From Hermatobates lingyangjiaoensis (taxonomy: Eukaryota; Arthropoda; Insecta; Hemiptera; Hermatobatidae), in the NCBI GenBank assembly GCA_026182355.1, contig JAPFBL010000318.1, positions 1 to 64,000 on the forward strand: a stretch of DNA of 64,000 nucleotides, read 5' to 3'. Position 1 is the stretch's first letter. Each line of letters starts with the position of its first letter. A program made the position numbers and the translations under genes. Positions 23,700 to 38,400 of the stretch are shown piece by piece. The notes under the pieces are model-generated. The model saw nothing but the letters and a program-made list of their open reading frames with translations. It ran no database searches and was not told where the DNA came from.

Positions 23700-26600
23700 T
23701 AATATGATTCCTAAGTATGGAGATTTGGACAAATAACTTTTTATTAATTAATATAAAAGATTATACGATAGAAATAATCTCACTAAATGAAAGACTGTAA
23801 ACAGAAATATTGTACAAAGTACAATTTGTGAATAACATAAAAAAAACTGAAGTAGTATCACTCAAAAGTTCTGTGAGTAAATATATTATCGAGTTCATTG
23901 GTAATCAAGTTAATTAATTGATTATTCTATTATGATTTATTCATTCTAATGAATGCCTACAAGCATTTTACTGTTTGTGATGAAAATGTAATCAATATTT
24001 AAAACTGTTGAAAAAGAAGTTTGGAGTGGACATTTTTAAACAATGCTGAACACTATTAATTGTATCAATATACATTACAATAAAATATCTCCCCTTTTTA
24101 AATTACAATTAGAAAATGAAATTTACTACTCATCAATAACTTATGTAACTTACACTTTCTTAATGTACCTTCTTAATGAATGTTTAATTAACATAATCTC
24201 ATTTTTAAGAAGTCTGAGTCGTAATATGTCTCGTATATACAATGTGCAATGCTTAATACTAGATTATTTATGAAATATGTACATGTACATTTTTAATATG
24301 ATATATATAAAATATATTCTGTTTTCTTAATGCTACTAAATTATAGGAAGTATAACCTACATAATTCATTAATGGAATTATTATTTCTTCACTCATCTTA
24401 AATTATAGTAATCGTAAAAAGTAAATTAATCACAATGTTTTAATTTGTTTAGCATATTTCAAAGTAAATAGGTATATTGTAAAATATTCTGTAGCAAATA
24501 TGTACCATTAACAAATAGATAATTATACTTCATAAATAAACCATAATAAGCGTTTTAAAACTTTTTTAACACTATTTTTAATCCACAAGAGTTTATTGTA
24601 ACAAAAAATACAAATTGTGTTAACCAAAAAGAATGCTGATTTTAAATTCAACCCATCATATTCATTGAAAGTAATCATTAAGTAGTAATCTAATTATTTG
24701 CACATGCCAATAATATTAAACTGTTTAAGTATTTATGATACTGCACAAGTAGATTAAGATGAAAATCGTACTTACTGTTTGAAGTTATCATTATTGTATG
24801 AAATATATAGTTGAGTGTATAAACAAATTATTAAAATTTTATTTTTAAAGGTACTCCCGAAAGAGTAATGCTTTACTGGAGAATAATGGCACAGTGTTGT
24901 TTTATTTATAGCTTTAATAAAATAAAGATTATTTTCATAACTTTCGACAATTTTAGTAGTTGTTTTGTTTAGTTATTTATTTAAGATATATCTATGCTCA
25001 ACTGCACGGTAATTAAAAGTATTGTCAAAATACTTAATGACTAATCAATTTAACTAAATGGTTCATTTTAAAAGTCTTCATTTTAAAATTTTTTACTGTA
25101 AAGAAGCCGTTTCGTTGACAACAATAATGATGATGATGACAATGTAACATCATTCAGATTATTATTCTTTTTCTAGCAAATATAAAACTTTATACTTTAA
25201 TATATAGCTAGAGGTGGTTAGTGGTATAACTAACCACAATTTGTTTGCATGAAAATTATACTTGTACGTAATATTGGCTTGAATAATTAATCTTGCTAGT
25301 TATTACTATAATTCAAAATATTTGCACAGTAAGTAACCTAAGATTTCTATTAATATACACTTGTACTTGCTTCAACATTACAAAACAACTGACTTCGAAT
25401 AGACGTCAGTATGAAGTTACTGCTGAGAGATCAATAACTTCATGTGTATGAATGATCAAACCACAATAAGTGGTACGGTTGAAAGATCTTAGTCTTGCTT
25501 TCTTATTGTGGTTTGATCATTGATTGATATTTCACGTGTTTATGTGAAATCTTTTTATCGATGAACTTCATATGTATGCAACATTTTAGTTTAATATATT
25601 ATAAATTGTTTATAGCTTACAAAATAATTTTATGATAACAATATTATATTCAGTGTATTTTCCTTAAGTGACTACTGGACACTTAATTGTAGCGGTTCGT
25701 GTATAACATGACAGTAACCAAATAGAGAATGTGTATCAATATTTCTTGCAACTCTGAATAAACTAAACAGATCTAACATCATGCTAAATCACTGATCAAT
25801 AATCATTATTTCCTTCAAGTCATCCTATAAAGAATAGCATCTAAACACCTTTCGTTCCTTCATTATTATTAAATATTATAGGAAGTAATGTAAATGTAAT
25901 TATAAGTAATGTAAAGTAAAGCATTACGGAAATCTCATTTGACCAGCTTTCTATTTTTTTTGATTTGGAAATGATTTCAAATTCTTCTACACCCTGCTGA
26001 GTGAATATTGAAAGCTAGTTATAGAAACAATTATTGATAAATTTTTGGAATAACGTTTAAGTTTAAACTGAATAAATTGAATAGGCTAATTTATCTTATT
26101 TAATTGAACTGCAAAGAAAACAGAAATGAGCATGAAACATTCTCAGAATAGTAGTGATAAGGTTATGTTAATTAGGTTTTGAATCTCTCCTTGTTTTGGT
26201 AAATATATTTATACATCTATCAGTAAGTAGAAGTATAATATGATGTATGACTCGAAAACTATTTTGGCAGAAATGGATCCTCTGTTTGATTAGCTCTCAT
26301 ATTACTTTAAAATGTGCTGTTACTCTGAAAATTTATCTTATTATTATTTTTAATGATGTAAACTTTAAATTACATACAAATTATGTTATATTTTAATAAA
26401 TGAACTATTTTACTAACCATTGTAACCAGTATCCTTCAGGAATAAAAATACTTAGAACATTATGTGATTTCATTGTAGTTATATTAAATATATGTTAATA
26501 TTAACCTAACTCTGAATGTTATTTGAACTGTTTTTCTACATATACGGAAGGTAATAGGTTCAAAATATATTTATATTACAATAATTTTCTGTTAAAGTAT

Positions 26601-26990
26601 TTTTAAAGACTTAATAAAACATTGATATATATATCAATTGCACCTTTTTTTCTCGAAGATTAATGTCTTAAATTGTGATAAACCTCAAAAAAAAAGATAT
26701 TATTTTAAATTAATAAAAGTATTAGAGAATTTCCTAACGTTATAAGTGATTTTAGAATTGAAGATCCGTTTTAAAACAGCATAGGGGAGTAGTTAACAGA
26801 TAGCCTTGCAAAGAAATCATACTTGTAATATCTAATCAAGTGAATTTATTAGATAAACAGCTAACAGAATCATGGTTTGTCCTTTTATTATTCAATCAAT
26901 TGAATTCATAATAATAAATATTATTTTGATATTTTCAAATTTCATTTGGTCAATTGAAGTGTTAAACATTAATTAACTTTTTGTACAGTA
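23700..26990. other. AT-rich stretch without a supported gene
   Basis: Apart from a decayed fold-back relative at 25447-25530 (GATCAAACCACAATAAG and its inverse), I see no repeat, exon or RNA gene here. Confidence 0.6.
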
Positions 26991-26999
26991 CTTTCTTAT

Positions 27000-27145
27000 G
27001 AAGTCTCATAATGTGGAAGGGATGTGGTATGATCCTTTTAAACCCCGTAGAGATTTTTGGTCTTTAGTTATGAATTTGTTAAGCATCCCTATTTTAGACA
27101 CTTTGTTCTACCATAGCGTTATAAGTGCAAGATTATCTATCTGAT
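27000..27145 (+). other. Open coding-like stretch of unknown nature
   Basis: After TTTTTGTACAG a frame of about 48 codons is open: YFLMKSHNVEGMWYDPFKP, RRDFWSLVMNLLSIPILD, then TLFYHSVISARLSI and TGA. The tryptophan- and proline-containing segment is unlike random AT-rich translation. It may be a lost gene exon or old transposon coding DNA. No family recognised. Confidence 0.25.
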
Positions 27146-27478
27146 AAACATTTCTTCAGTCTGTTCTACGATATTATTCATGAGTTCCAACAAAAACTTC
27201 TTCTTATTTCTCCTTATGAATATATCACCTTTTGTTAATTGTAAAATAATGTTTTGCATCTAAACCTTTTGGTCATATCACACATTGTGACAAAACCACG
27301 CTGATGCCTTTTTTAAGTTGAAACTTACTCATAGGAGTAACATGCCCTAACCTAAGATAGGTACTATTCATCATATGGGATATACCCAAGGTGGACCTCG
27401 CATAGGCGAGCTTCCACGAACCTGCTGCATCACACAAAAACTACTGGTACACTGCTGATTATGTTGAAAACATTATAT

Positions 27479-27700
27479 CTAGATGGAAGAAGTTTCATAT
27501 AAATTTCCATCCAGATGGAGATGGTAAGCCTGGAGTCCCTTCACCATTCTGATATTGTTGATGAAATCCTTTAGTTCATTCTTATCATGAACAAGGGCTA
27601 GTCTATAGGTTTGGCCTATAAAACGTCTTGTGATGATTCTGAAGTTTAAAGATGCCCTCAACTTCAAGTGGTATAACTCAAGTATTTGAGAAATACTCAC
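27479..27700 (-). pseudogene. Possible Penelope-like reverse transcriptase remnant
   Basis: The minus-strand translation includes RRFIGQTYRLALVHDKNELK followed by DFINNI. Penelope-type reverse transcriptases carry R-Y-V-D-D-T-F-x-x-W-x-H-x-x-x-x-L-x-x-F-x-x-x-I-N around the catalytic aspartates. Here the order and spacing fit, but the aspartates are lost (FIGQ for YVDD). The match breaks after INNI. Read as a dead fragment only. Confidence 0.3.
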
Positions 27701-27871
27701 CTACTGAACACTGCTCTCACATGAAACTAATTTCATGGTACCATTTAGAATACTTTATAATAGACCTACATTATAGTGCTGTCTAGAATACTTTATATTA
27801 AGTCCTGCAATATAGACTAGACCTTTCTATCGTAAGAGTACAATATAGGGCAAACATTAATCTTCTCAATC

Positions 27872-28040
27872 TATATATATAAAGTTCGGGAGTATGTTTA
27901 TTTGTTCACTCATTTGCTGTGGAGATGGAGACCTGATTTTTTTTGTGGTGATTGGCTTTGTTGTAGTCGTATTACATAAAACAAACCCTCCCAGTAGCTT
28001 GCGTACTCACCTAGACTTTCTACAATATTATTTAATAATA
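27872..28040 (+). mobile_element. Possible Helitron 5' end of a different family
   Basis: A|TCTATATATATAAAGTTCGG followed by a pyrimidine- and TTTGTTC-containing leader resembles the left ends of arthropod Helitrons. No matching hairpin and CTAG end was found downstream, so it may be a fragment. Confidence 0.3.
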
Positions 28041-29477
28041 TTTCTCATTACGGGGTTAGGTTAGCCTATAATATAAAATCTACACCTACACTCAACTTTA
28101 CTATAAGTAAAGTTTATATCAAACTTTTTCGGCATATAATATATAATGTCCCATTTAGGCATAATATAAATGTGGAAACATGAGAGGTTTATTAGTATTT
28201 CTTTCCTGAAGGTTGTACAGATAGTGATTGATCCACTTATCAATATACACGCTTATTTTTGTATATCACAACACTACTGCCTATAATATGTTTAGTACAA
28301 CTACAGCAGTATTAATATTTTTGAAAAGCGAAACTGTAGATTTCGTATTACGACATTACTCTTACAGGAGAACATTGCTTTTATTCCAATAACCAGTGGA
28401 TTACTTCCATCGTTTACTGACCTCCTTCTATAATGAAGATTTAAGACAAAGTTTCCTATCTAAAACTTGAAAATATTTTAAGTATTTTGAAAACATTACA
28501 AAGTTTTTGTTTGAAATGTCAAAAACATGTAAGAAAAAATGTCGTTTTCAGATAATTTTTAATTTGAGGTGTAGGATAGTTTCATTTATAATTTTTAAAA
28601 GAATTATTATAATGTATGTAGTATAATGTTCTACATTTTTGGTCTTTTATCAAATTATTACACTGGGGATTTCATGACATGCTAGAGTTTTTGTCTGAGT
28701 TTATTTTTGAAGTTTTTTGTTTAGAGTGACTGTGGGATTATATGCATTAAAAAGTTTTTAGAAACGCTACACTGGTTATGGACCAAATTGTGAACACGTA
28801 CATGGCACGAACACGTACTGGTAGCACCAGACATTAATGAAATTAAATACTACAATAGTTCCTTATAGGAAAATAAGCTGCTTAGTTCTTATAACAAAAT
28901 GGGTCATTATGATTCATTTAATAAATTCAAAACAAATCTTTTGTCGCTTAACTATAACACTAAAATACAAATTTTATATTGTGTGTATCTAAAATTAGTA
29001 TTTTTTTTTAAAAAAAAAGAATTTTTGACTTTTGTAGGTACTAATATTTTACCCCTTGACTACTTGTACATAAAGACTATATGTGTGAGCGTTAGGTGAA
29101 AAAAGTTCTATTATACTCACTTCTTTATTTTTCTTTAATCTCTTTGTTTATATAAGAAAAAATATTTTTCATAGCTATTACTCTGTACATATTTATTTGA
29201 TTTAAGAATTAATTAGAACGGATGAAATATTAATTCAACTTTACAAAAGTTCTGGAACAAGCCATTTAAAACAATTCGTACGTACAGAAAATATAATGTG
29301 AAATGAATTATGAAAAAATATATTAGCATAGGCTAATTTAGTGCTAAAAATTTTCATCTTATCAACACTGATTCAATGGAAAACCGCGTTTCGCATGGTT
29401 TTAAATAGTTAAAAGTCCAAGTGATATCAATGTTGTATCGTAGTTTATTTTTAATTTAATTTGCTGGAGTTTTTAAT

Positions 29478-32400
29478 ATGGAAAAATTGATAGAGGAATT
29501 CCCTTGCAGAGATTATCAAATTACAACTTTAAGTAATTTATATACCAAGGTAATTTAGCCCACTTCCTATACTTACATTTAATAATTAATTAGAACTGTT
29601 GTATAATAAACAAAATATTCCGAAATCTGGTTGCATTCTTTTGATATTTGAGGTAAGATTATGTAAACACTAAGATTTTAATTAGAAATAAAGATAACAT
29701 AAGAAGTCTTCAGGATATTCAGTTTCACAATACTCTATTTTCAAGTATTTGTGTAATTTAGTACTTCATTAACTGAAGCATTTTTATTTTCGGAAGAGAA
29801 GGAGTTTAGGAGCCCCAGAGTTGACAAATCAACAATGGCCAAAATGTTTATAAAACTAATTTGTTTTAATAATTTCAAAATGTAAACATGGATGGATTTT
29901 GTTGTAGTTGATAATTTCAAGTAAATAATGTCTATTTATTAGACTCAAAGAAGTGTTTGGGAAAGCCAGTGTTTGGTCTTATCCTAAATCAGGAATATAG
30001 TAAGAACTATATTAAACTATTTTGATAATAATTAAACTTATATTGATTCAATAAACTTTTCAAACATTACTGCAATGTAAGTATGAGTTGCCATTAAAAA
30101 AAAAAGACTCCAAAATCCCTACTGGAGTAGGGAAACCCTTATAACCTCTGTGTAAAGGTCGACTCTGTAAACGCTGGGGCTCCTAAAATACACACTAGTA
30201 AAAAGAGATTTTACGGTTATCTGAAAACTTTTTTAATCAAGTTACTGCAGTGCCTGAGATTATATTAGTTGCTTTGCTTTCAAGTACCTTAACGAACTAT
30301 ATTTGATCGTAAACTACGGTTTTCACATACTCAATAGAAAGAAAAATTCGTTTCTTTACTTGTGTCACTCATATAGGTAGGTTGTTATGAATTGAATAAC
30401 AATTACTTGAGGTTTATCCCTAAGAGAGTAGATTAATATTTAAAGCTGTTAATTATATGCTCAGTGTATGTTGTCTTATTAAGATAGCCTTTTTTAAAGG
30501 ACACACTTTGAATATTATCAGTACATACTATTATATTTCTCCTCCCAATAGTTATGAAGTAAGTGGTTTCACTTAAAATAGTAATTTAGATTTTTGTTTC
30601 AGGCAGGTGACATAATTCCCAATTCAGTTTTCATATCTGGAGTGCATGCTGTTGGAAAAACTACCTTGACTAGACGGTTTCTAGAACTCGCAAAGATAAA
30701 ATTCATCTTTGTTAACTGCATTGAATGCTACACTCATAGGCTATTATTGGAGCCAATTTTAAATAAATTATTCCCAGATCATTTTAGCTCTGATGATAAG
30801 TGTGATACTTTCATGGAATTCATTGGGTTTATAAAGCAGTTTCATAGTGAGGGTTACATGAAGGAAAATTACGTTTTAGTGAGTATTTAATTTGTTGTTT
30901 TTATTTGTATTTTTGTTATTATGACTACCAGTTTCTTAGTGCAATTTGAGGGTTGCTCATTGCAGTGTCGAGTAGAGACAGGTTTCTGTTCAACATCGGT
31001 TACTCATCTCTGGTCTATTAATTGAGGGCCGATTATTATAACAAATACAGTTATTATATTTATTTTAAATTATTTGTAAATTTTTTTTTAGGTATTAGAT
31101 GGAATTGAATATTTAGAACAACTAGGTGAACATTACCTAATGGTTTTCAGTAAGTTGCAAGAATTAACTTCAGTTTTAAATCTGGGAACAATATTTATTA
31201 GTCATATTCCTTTCTATAAATTCCACTTGGATGATTCTGGATTTATCACTCTTCATTTTAACCAGTACACGAAAGGTAATTTCATAATTTTTGATGTTTT
31301 TAACTTTCAATATAGTAATACATCCATTAGTTTTTCGTTAGATATTGTATTATCTTATTAGGAAAGGAATAAAATGAATCTATAGATAAATGCTTTTTAT
31401 GAAATATTATGTTTCGAACATATAGGTTTCTTCATCGGGTTTCTATCTTACAAAAGAATCAGAAAACCCTTTTAATTAACGGAATTATAAAAAGTTCAGA
31501 AGTTATAGAAAATAAGGGTTATACATACGAGTAGTTGGATTTTGGAAGGGTTAGTGGATAACTAGAGTGATGAGCAATATTTTGGGGGGGGGGGGGGGCG
31601 CAAGAAAGAAAGCCCTTAACTATAAAAACAAAAAAAATAATAATAAAAAAGATAAAATGAAGGAAATGAACTTCAAAATTTGTAGGAATTGTTTTAGAAA
31701 TTTTAACATTAAACATTTCCTGTATTTTTATAATTCTGTTATCTTATTTTTTCATGTTTTTTTATTTTGTCACTATAATTGAATTCTCCTACTGTTAGAA
31801 CCATATGAGAAGGGGAAGGCATTTTCTTGTTGTAATCCTTACCTGTTTTTATCAGAAATAACACTCATTATATTACAAGTACAGTACAAATTGTAAGCAA
31901 GGACAGGAAAAACTCCTGACTACAACAATGTAACAATGGTCTATTAAACTGTACAGGATTAGTAGCTTGCTCTGAAGTACTTCGTAGTTTGCTAAAGTAG
32001 TAGTAAAACATTTTGATACATTTCTAAGTAAAGTGAATCACATAAAATTGACCATTAATGTCAACCAGAATTATTACATAAAGCAATCAGATTGGAAGGG
32101 ACACTGTCAATTTATGAGAAAATTAAAAGATTTTAACTGCACCTTATACAGGAGTGCCCATTAGTAACTTTACACTTGATATCACTAAAATGTAAAATTA
32201 TTAACGCAATTGTTGCGATGCGTCACAATTGCATAATGTAAAATTCTAGCATAATTGAGGGTCAATCTAGAGTACAGTTGACTTAAATACATCAATATTA
32301 GAGAATTTTGTTCACTCGGTTCGCTATCCACATGCGAACTCGATTGTGCATCATTTGATCTCAGTTGAGTGTTAACTACCCTAATGGCATATCGTAATTC

Positions 32401-35400
32401 CTGTGGGGAAAAGAATTTTTATTTTGGAAAAGAGTTTTGGAGTGTGTTTTTTCGCTAGCTATTTGAAGTTCCTGATGGTATGTGAATTTCTACTATCTTC
32501 TATCTACTATTCCTACTATCAATGAAGAACGTTAACACTTTGAACGTGTAACACAGTGGCTATATTTCAACTGTTACATTGAATTAAAAATTGTGCTATG
32601 GTGTGATAAAAAAATTAATTCATCTTTGTAATAAGTATAAAGAAACTTATGGGAAACCTTGTAGTTTGATAAATAAGCTCAATTAAGAAACAAGAGTATT
32701 TTCCATTGATTTCATACCAAACAAATGGAGCATTATTAAATGAGAATTAACAGTCTTTTCATTATTTAATTTATTCATTTTTTGTTTTGATGAATTCTCT
32801 CAAATCATAACCAAAATAAAATCACGATATATTTTAAGTGCGTGAACTCTGTTGTAACTGATTGATAATGCATCAGAATATGATACTTATTCCTCCCTTT
32901 TTATTTCTTTGAATGCATTTTTTAACAATATATTTTAATCAGTGCTTTTAATTTTTGTTATTTGTTATCGTTACTTGTTTCAAATGCTATAAGTATGATT
33001 ATGTAACATCAATTCATTCATATTTTTTTATAGTAAAATTGAGTGTAGACCACTGCAGATTTTCTTAATTAAATTTACAAGTTATGTTACAAGATTTTAA
33101 AATCCCAGAATTAAACCAGGGGCAAAAACTATTTTTATATTGAAATGCATTTATAAACCATAATATGGAATGCTGTAGTGCGGCTGGTAAAGTTATTTTG
33201 TACCATAATGGCGCTCGTCAAAGTCAAAAATTCTTGAGAATTCACAAGGGTCGTTAATAGTAGAAAGACCTTAGTCACTCTTTGATATTTCTATTGGCAT
33301 TTGTATATCAGTTTTTATTTTTCATATTTGATGTAAAATCCTTTTAAGCTTTTCTCTAATTAAATATCCGACCATATATTGAAAGTTCTTGTGGGCCAGG
33401 GTAGTAGCTCACTGGCTTGCATGGTCACCCCTGTATTGAAAGTGCCTGGATTCGATTCTCATTCTGGCCTTTCTCTCAGGGAGATCTGAGCACGTCGTCC
33501 CTCGGAGAGGATATTAAGCCGTCGGTCCATAGTCTGTTGGATGTCGAACGATGTTAAAGATCCCTTTTCTAAATACCCTTGAATTAAGCAAAATGAAGAT
33601 ACTTCAAAGTAGAATCAACCCGATAGTATGATTCATCCATTCCTAGAATGAACATTTGAAGAACAAACAATATTTGAAGATACTTGCTTCTTTTATGTTT
33701 TCTAAGTTTCAATCTGTTATTTTGTATTAATGATTTACTTTTTTCCTGTTTCAAGATGAACTAATAAAGATATTACTACTGGAAAAACCAGAAGGATACA
33801 ATGAGTCATTCTATTCTAGCTACCTTTCGGCTGCTTTGAGTGTGTTCTACAACGTTACAAGAGACCTCAATGAACTCAGACAAATGGTAAGCTATAATTA
33901 GGTTAGGTTCCAGTGGTTGTCCTAAAGAGAAATGTTGATTCTTTGTGATACTAAATGACGAATACTCCTCATTCGGAGTCCTAACTTTTGCCTAACTCAA
34001 GAGTATTTGGTGTAGGAATCTTTAATGAGTATTTGTCATCGTACAGGCTTGGGACTGACGGTTTAACGCAGACATTCTCAACGGGGGCAATTTTTTAACT
34101 CAAGGCAGAAAATTTCTAAGTAATTTAATTGACATATGGATATTGAGGGTCTATGAATATTATGGAAATAAAAATTTTATTTAATTAGATTATATCTATT
34201 TATATAGATTTTGTTGAAAAGCAGAGCAGATTCTGCATTCACGACTTTTTTAAGTAGCTGTTCTTTTTTCCTAATTACACTTCTATGTTGCAGAGGCAAT
34301 GCAAATAGCAGATTTCCCAGCGACATTTTCAGACAAAAACATAGTCAAATAACTACTAAAATTTTATTCACTACTTTTTAAACACAATCTTTCGACCTCG
34401 TTGGTCATCCTCAGGCAGAATAAAATATTAAGACAGATAAATAAGATAAAAACTCAAACTCTTGAGGATGACCAGCGAGGTCGAAAGTTGTGTTTAAAAA
34501 GTAATGAATAAAATTTTAGTAGTTATTTGACTATGTTTTTTGACTGAAAATGTCGCTGGGAAATCTGCTATTTGCATTGCCTCTGCAACATAGAAGTGTA
34601 ATTAGGAAAAAGGAACAGCTACTTAAAAAAGTCGTGAATGCAGAATCTGTTCCGCTTTACAACAATGCATGCTTGGATGAAGATCTGCTGCCAACTTATA
34701 CAAATATTATATAGATAGATTTATCTATACAATAAATTTGAATTGAATAGAATAAATCAGTCCAGAATAATCATCTAAAATAATACGTATTATTTACTTG
34801 TTCAGTTTTGAAAGAACAAGTAGAGTTTCGTATCTTTCGACTTCTGCCTTGTTATTGGCTGAAGGTATCGGATATCTCACCTTGTCTGGCGGTCCCTTTG
34901 TCTTTTTAACGGCAAGGGTCCAGCTGTTTTCCTATTTCAGTCAGTCCAAATGATTCGTTTGAGGTGTTCCTACAATGTTTATTGGAATTTTGTAGCTATC
35001 ACCGAGTAACAACTTATTAAACGGTGCTTAGTGCTATTTTATGATTTTTAAGTTATCTTCCCTTCATTATGGCATCAAAAAAGAAATGTGGAGAATATAT
35101 GGAGAATTATTTGGCTTCTGGCTTTATAGAAAGCCCGCATGATCAAAAATTACCAATGAGTGTTATTTGTTAAAACACATTTTGTTATGAATCTATGAAT
35201 CCATTGAGGCTTTATGAGAATTTTATAAGAAAACATTCTGATAAATAAAAACATTTTACAAATAAGAACAAATATTAGAAATTAATGAAAAAAAGAACTA
35301 TGAAAAATAAATAGGTAAGCAAAATTATTTTTTTAAAAAACTAAATAAATCAATAATAATTATAGTGAGGAATATGTATTACGTCTTTACCACAAGGAAT

Positions 35401-38400
35401 ATATTTTACGACATGTTTCGAACACTTAGTGTTCATTAGCAGGGACATTTACAATATAAAGACAAGATATATAAAAACATTTTTGAAGTGTATTAGTGAT
35501 AGGATGAGTACTCGGAACTTTTCTAGGTATCGGAACTTTTCTAGCTATCGGAACTTTTCTAGGTATCGGAACTTTTCTAGCTATCGGAACTTTTCTAGGT
35601 ATCGGATCCGGAATCGGAGAATTTTAATCGAATCTCCGATTCTGAAAACGATTCTTTGATATAAATACAGACAGTATGTTATTGATACTTGTTTAACAGA
35701 GATTTCAGTTTTATACAGAGTGCCAGCGTGGATGTTGTCCAGCTGGATTATAGCACAGCTGGATATGTATTATAATATGGATTATATTTGTTTTTATTAA
35801 TTCTTAGCTAGTAAACTTTGAAATTTTAACGTACACACACGACACATCACACACAACACACCAATTGGATCACCAATAATTAGAGATGCTAATGTCTTAC
35901 ATTACATTCTAAGAATTTTGGCACTTGAATATGACTAGGTACTGCAATTTCAAGGATATTACAAATATTATTTTTGTCAAAATTTTACCCTTTGTATTTC
36001 ATGACAGATTTTTTTTTATTTTTTGTTTGTTTGTAATAACAAAATTATTTGTGCACATTCTCAATACATGATTAATAAATGTACTTTGTCTATAAAGCAT
36101 TTGTTTTTTTAAACTTGCTTCAGGGTCTGAAAATAAGCATTATTAAATGCTTATATTAAGCATTAATAAGCAAAATAAGCATTAATTGCAGGTATCGGAA
36201 TTGAAAGTTTAATGTAGTATCGGGACTCGTAACGGAATCGTTAAAAATTTTAGTATCATCCCATCATTAAAGTGTATAAAGGATCCAAAATGTTGCCTAA
36301 AATATAACAAAATGAGTTATATACGTGCCTCAGAAGGGGTGTTCAATGATTGAGGTGTTAGCAGACACTATTTGAAAACATGATCAATTATGAAAAGAGG
36401 AGTGGAGCAGGTAAGTTTATACAAAGGAATAATACAATGGCTAACTGAATTAAACGTGACTAATCTTAAATAGGGAAACCAAACCATTAAACTAAATAGC
36501 CTTATATTAAACTAAATATACAAAATTTTGAAAACTTAGGCCGACTAGGAATCTGTTCATTTAGAAATAAAGAAGAATTGAAACAAATGACTTATTATTT
36601 TCAAAGGTCACCAAAGCCGCATTCTCACGAAATTTTTAATTAAAGTGGAGTATATTTTCGTTTTTAGAAAGATCGAAACTATGTTTTACAGAGACTAAAT
36701 GTTTTACAAAGTGTGAGAGAAATAGATTGTTACTTATTCTATGTAAAAATTCAATGAGTTGTTCTTGAGTTCTCTTCTCGAAAGACCTGTTTGTCATAAC
36801 AAATTTTTTTTATAAATGTTGTCTTAATATTGTAGATGTGCATGATGATGAACACTAAGTGTTCGAAACGTGTCGTAAAATAAACTCCTTATCGTGAAGT
36901 AATATATTTTCCTCACTATCATGAGTAAATAACATACAATAACTGCTTGCATACCTTGTCAGTTAAAGAAATAATAAGTGATGCAGTATTCTAAAGTATT
37001 GATTTGTTTAGGTGGATCGAAATTTCAAGACGTACTGCGAGCCTATGGGGAAGGGTCTTCTGAAGGAGGAAGATTCGTTACTGCTGTGGAGGCATGCAGC
37101 GCCCCACTTGAGGAACTCATTGCTAGCAGCTTATTCTGCGACTGGTCACAAGTAAACTTATATTCATTAGAGATTAGTGCAATCTGTTTGGGAAGTGTTA
37201 GAGGCTCCATGCGACCTCTCAGCTCTTTATACCATCTTATTATTCTCCCATAAGGAAATAATGAGTAGGTACTCGTTGGATTTAGTGTCTTAGTATTGAC
37301 TAAGATAACTTCCCCTAACCACCTCTGGGAAGCATTAGAGGCTCCATGCGACCTCTCAGCTCTTTATGCATCTTATTATTCTCCCATAAGGAAATAATGA
37401 GTAGGTACCTCGTTGGATTTAGTATCTTAGTATTAACTAAGATAACTTCCCCTAACCACCTCTGGGAAGCATTAGAGGCTCCATGTGACCTCTCAGCTCT
37501 TTATGCCATCTTATTATTCTCCCATAAGGAAATAATGAGTAGGTACCTCGTTGGATTTAGTATCTTAGTATTAACTAAGATAACTTCCCCTAACCACCTC
37601 TGGGAAGCATTAGAGGCTCCATGCGACCTCTCAGCTCTTTATGCCATCTTATTATTCTCCCATAAGGAAATAATGAGTAGGTACCTCGTTGGATTTAGTA
37701 TCTTAGTATTAACTAAGATAACTTCCCCTAACCACCTCTGGGAAGCATTAGAGGCTCCATGCGACCTCTCAGCTCTTTATGCCATCTTATTTTTCTCTCA
37801 CAAAGAAGTAATGAGTACGTTGTTGGATTAAGTATTAATTTTAGAATTTATTACCTTAGTATTGACTAAGATAACTTCCTGTAACCACCTCTGGGAAGCG
37901 TTAGAGGCTCCATGTGACATCTGAGCTCTTAATGCCATCTTATTCTCCCAGATGGGAATGTTGAGTACCTTGTTGGATTTAGTATTAATTTTAGTATTTA
38001 GTATCTTAGTATTAACTAAGATAAATTCCTATAACCACCTCTGGGAAGCGTTGGAGGCTCCATGTGAAATCTCAACTCTTTATGCCATCTTATTCTCCCA
38101 TATATTAATGGTGGGTACCTTGTTGTATTTAGTATAAATTTTAGTATTTATTATCTTAGTATTAACTAAGATAACTTCCTCTACGCTCCTCATTTTAGAT
38201 CTTTTAGCTTGGTACAGATTGACTATCCACCATACCCTAGAAATGGTGCTGATTTTCACTTGTTCCGCTCCTTAAAGGAGTTTCTCGATGGCTGGTGCTT
38301 TGTCACAGATGATGAGATGAAAGACCTTGTTAAAGACAGATTATCCTCACATGTGGAAGACTTCTATGTTGTCGATATACGAAAACTTGTAGAGCGTTAT

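Noticed and set aside
31519..31782. Overlapping open frames on both strands around a run of 14 G
   Set aside because: Low-complexity G, A and T runs inside ORC5 intron 3; neither translation looks coding.
37346..37831. Longest open frame in the window (161 codons)
   Set aside because: It is produced by near-identical 138-bp tandem units, a multiple of three. The peptide repeats exactly and has no domain.
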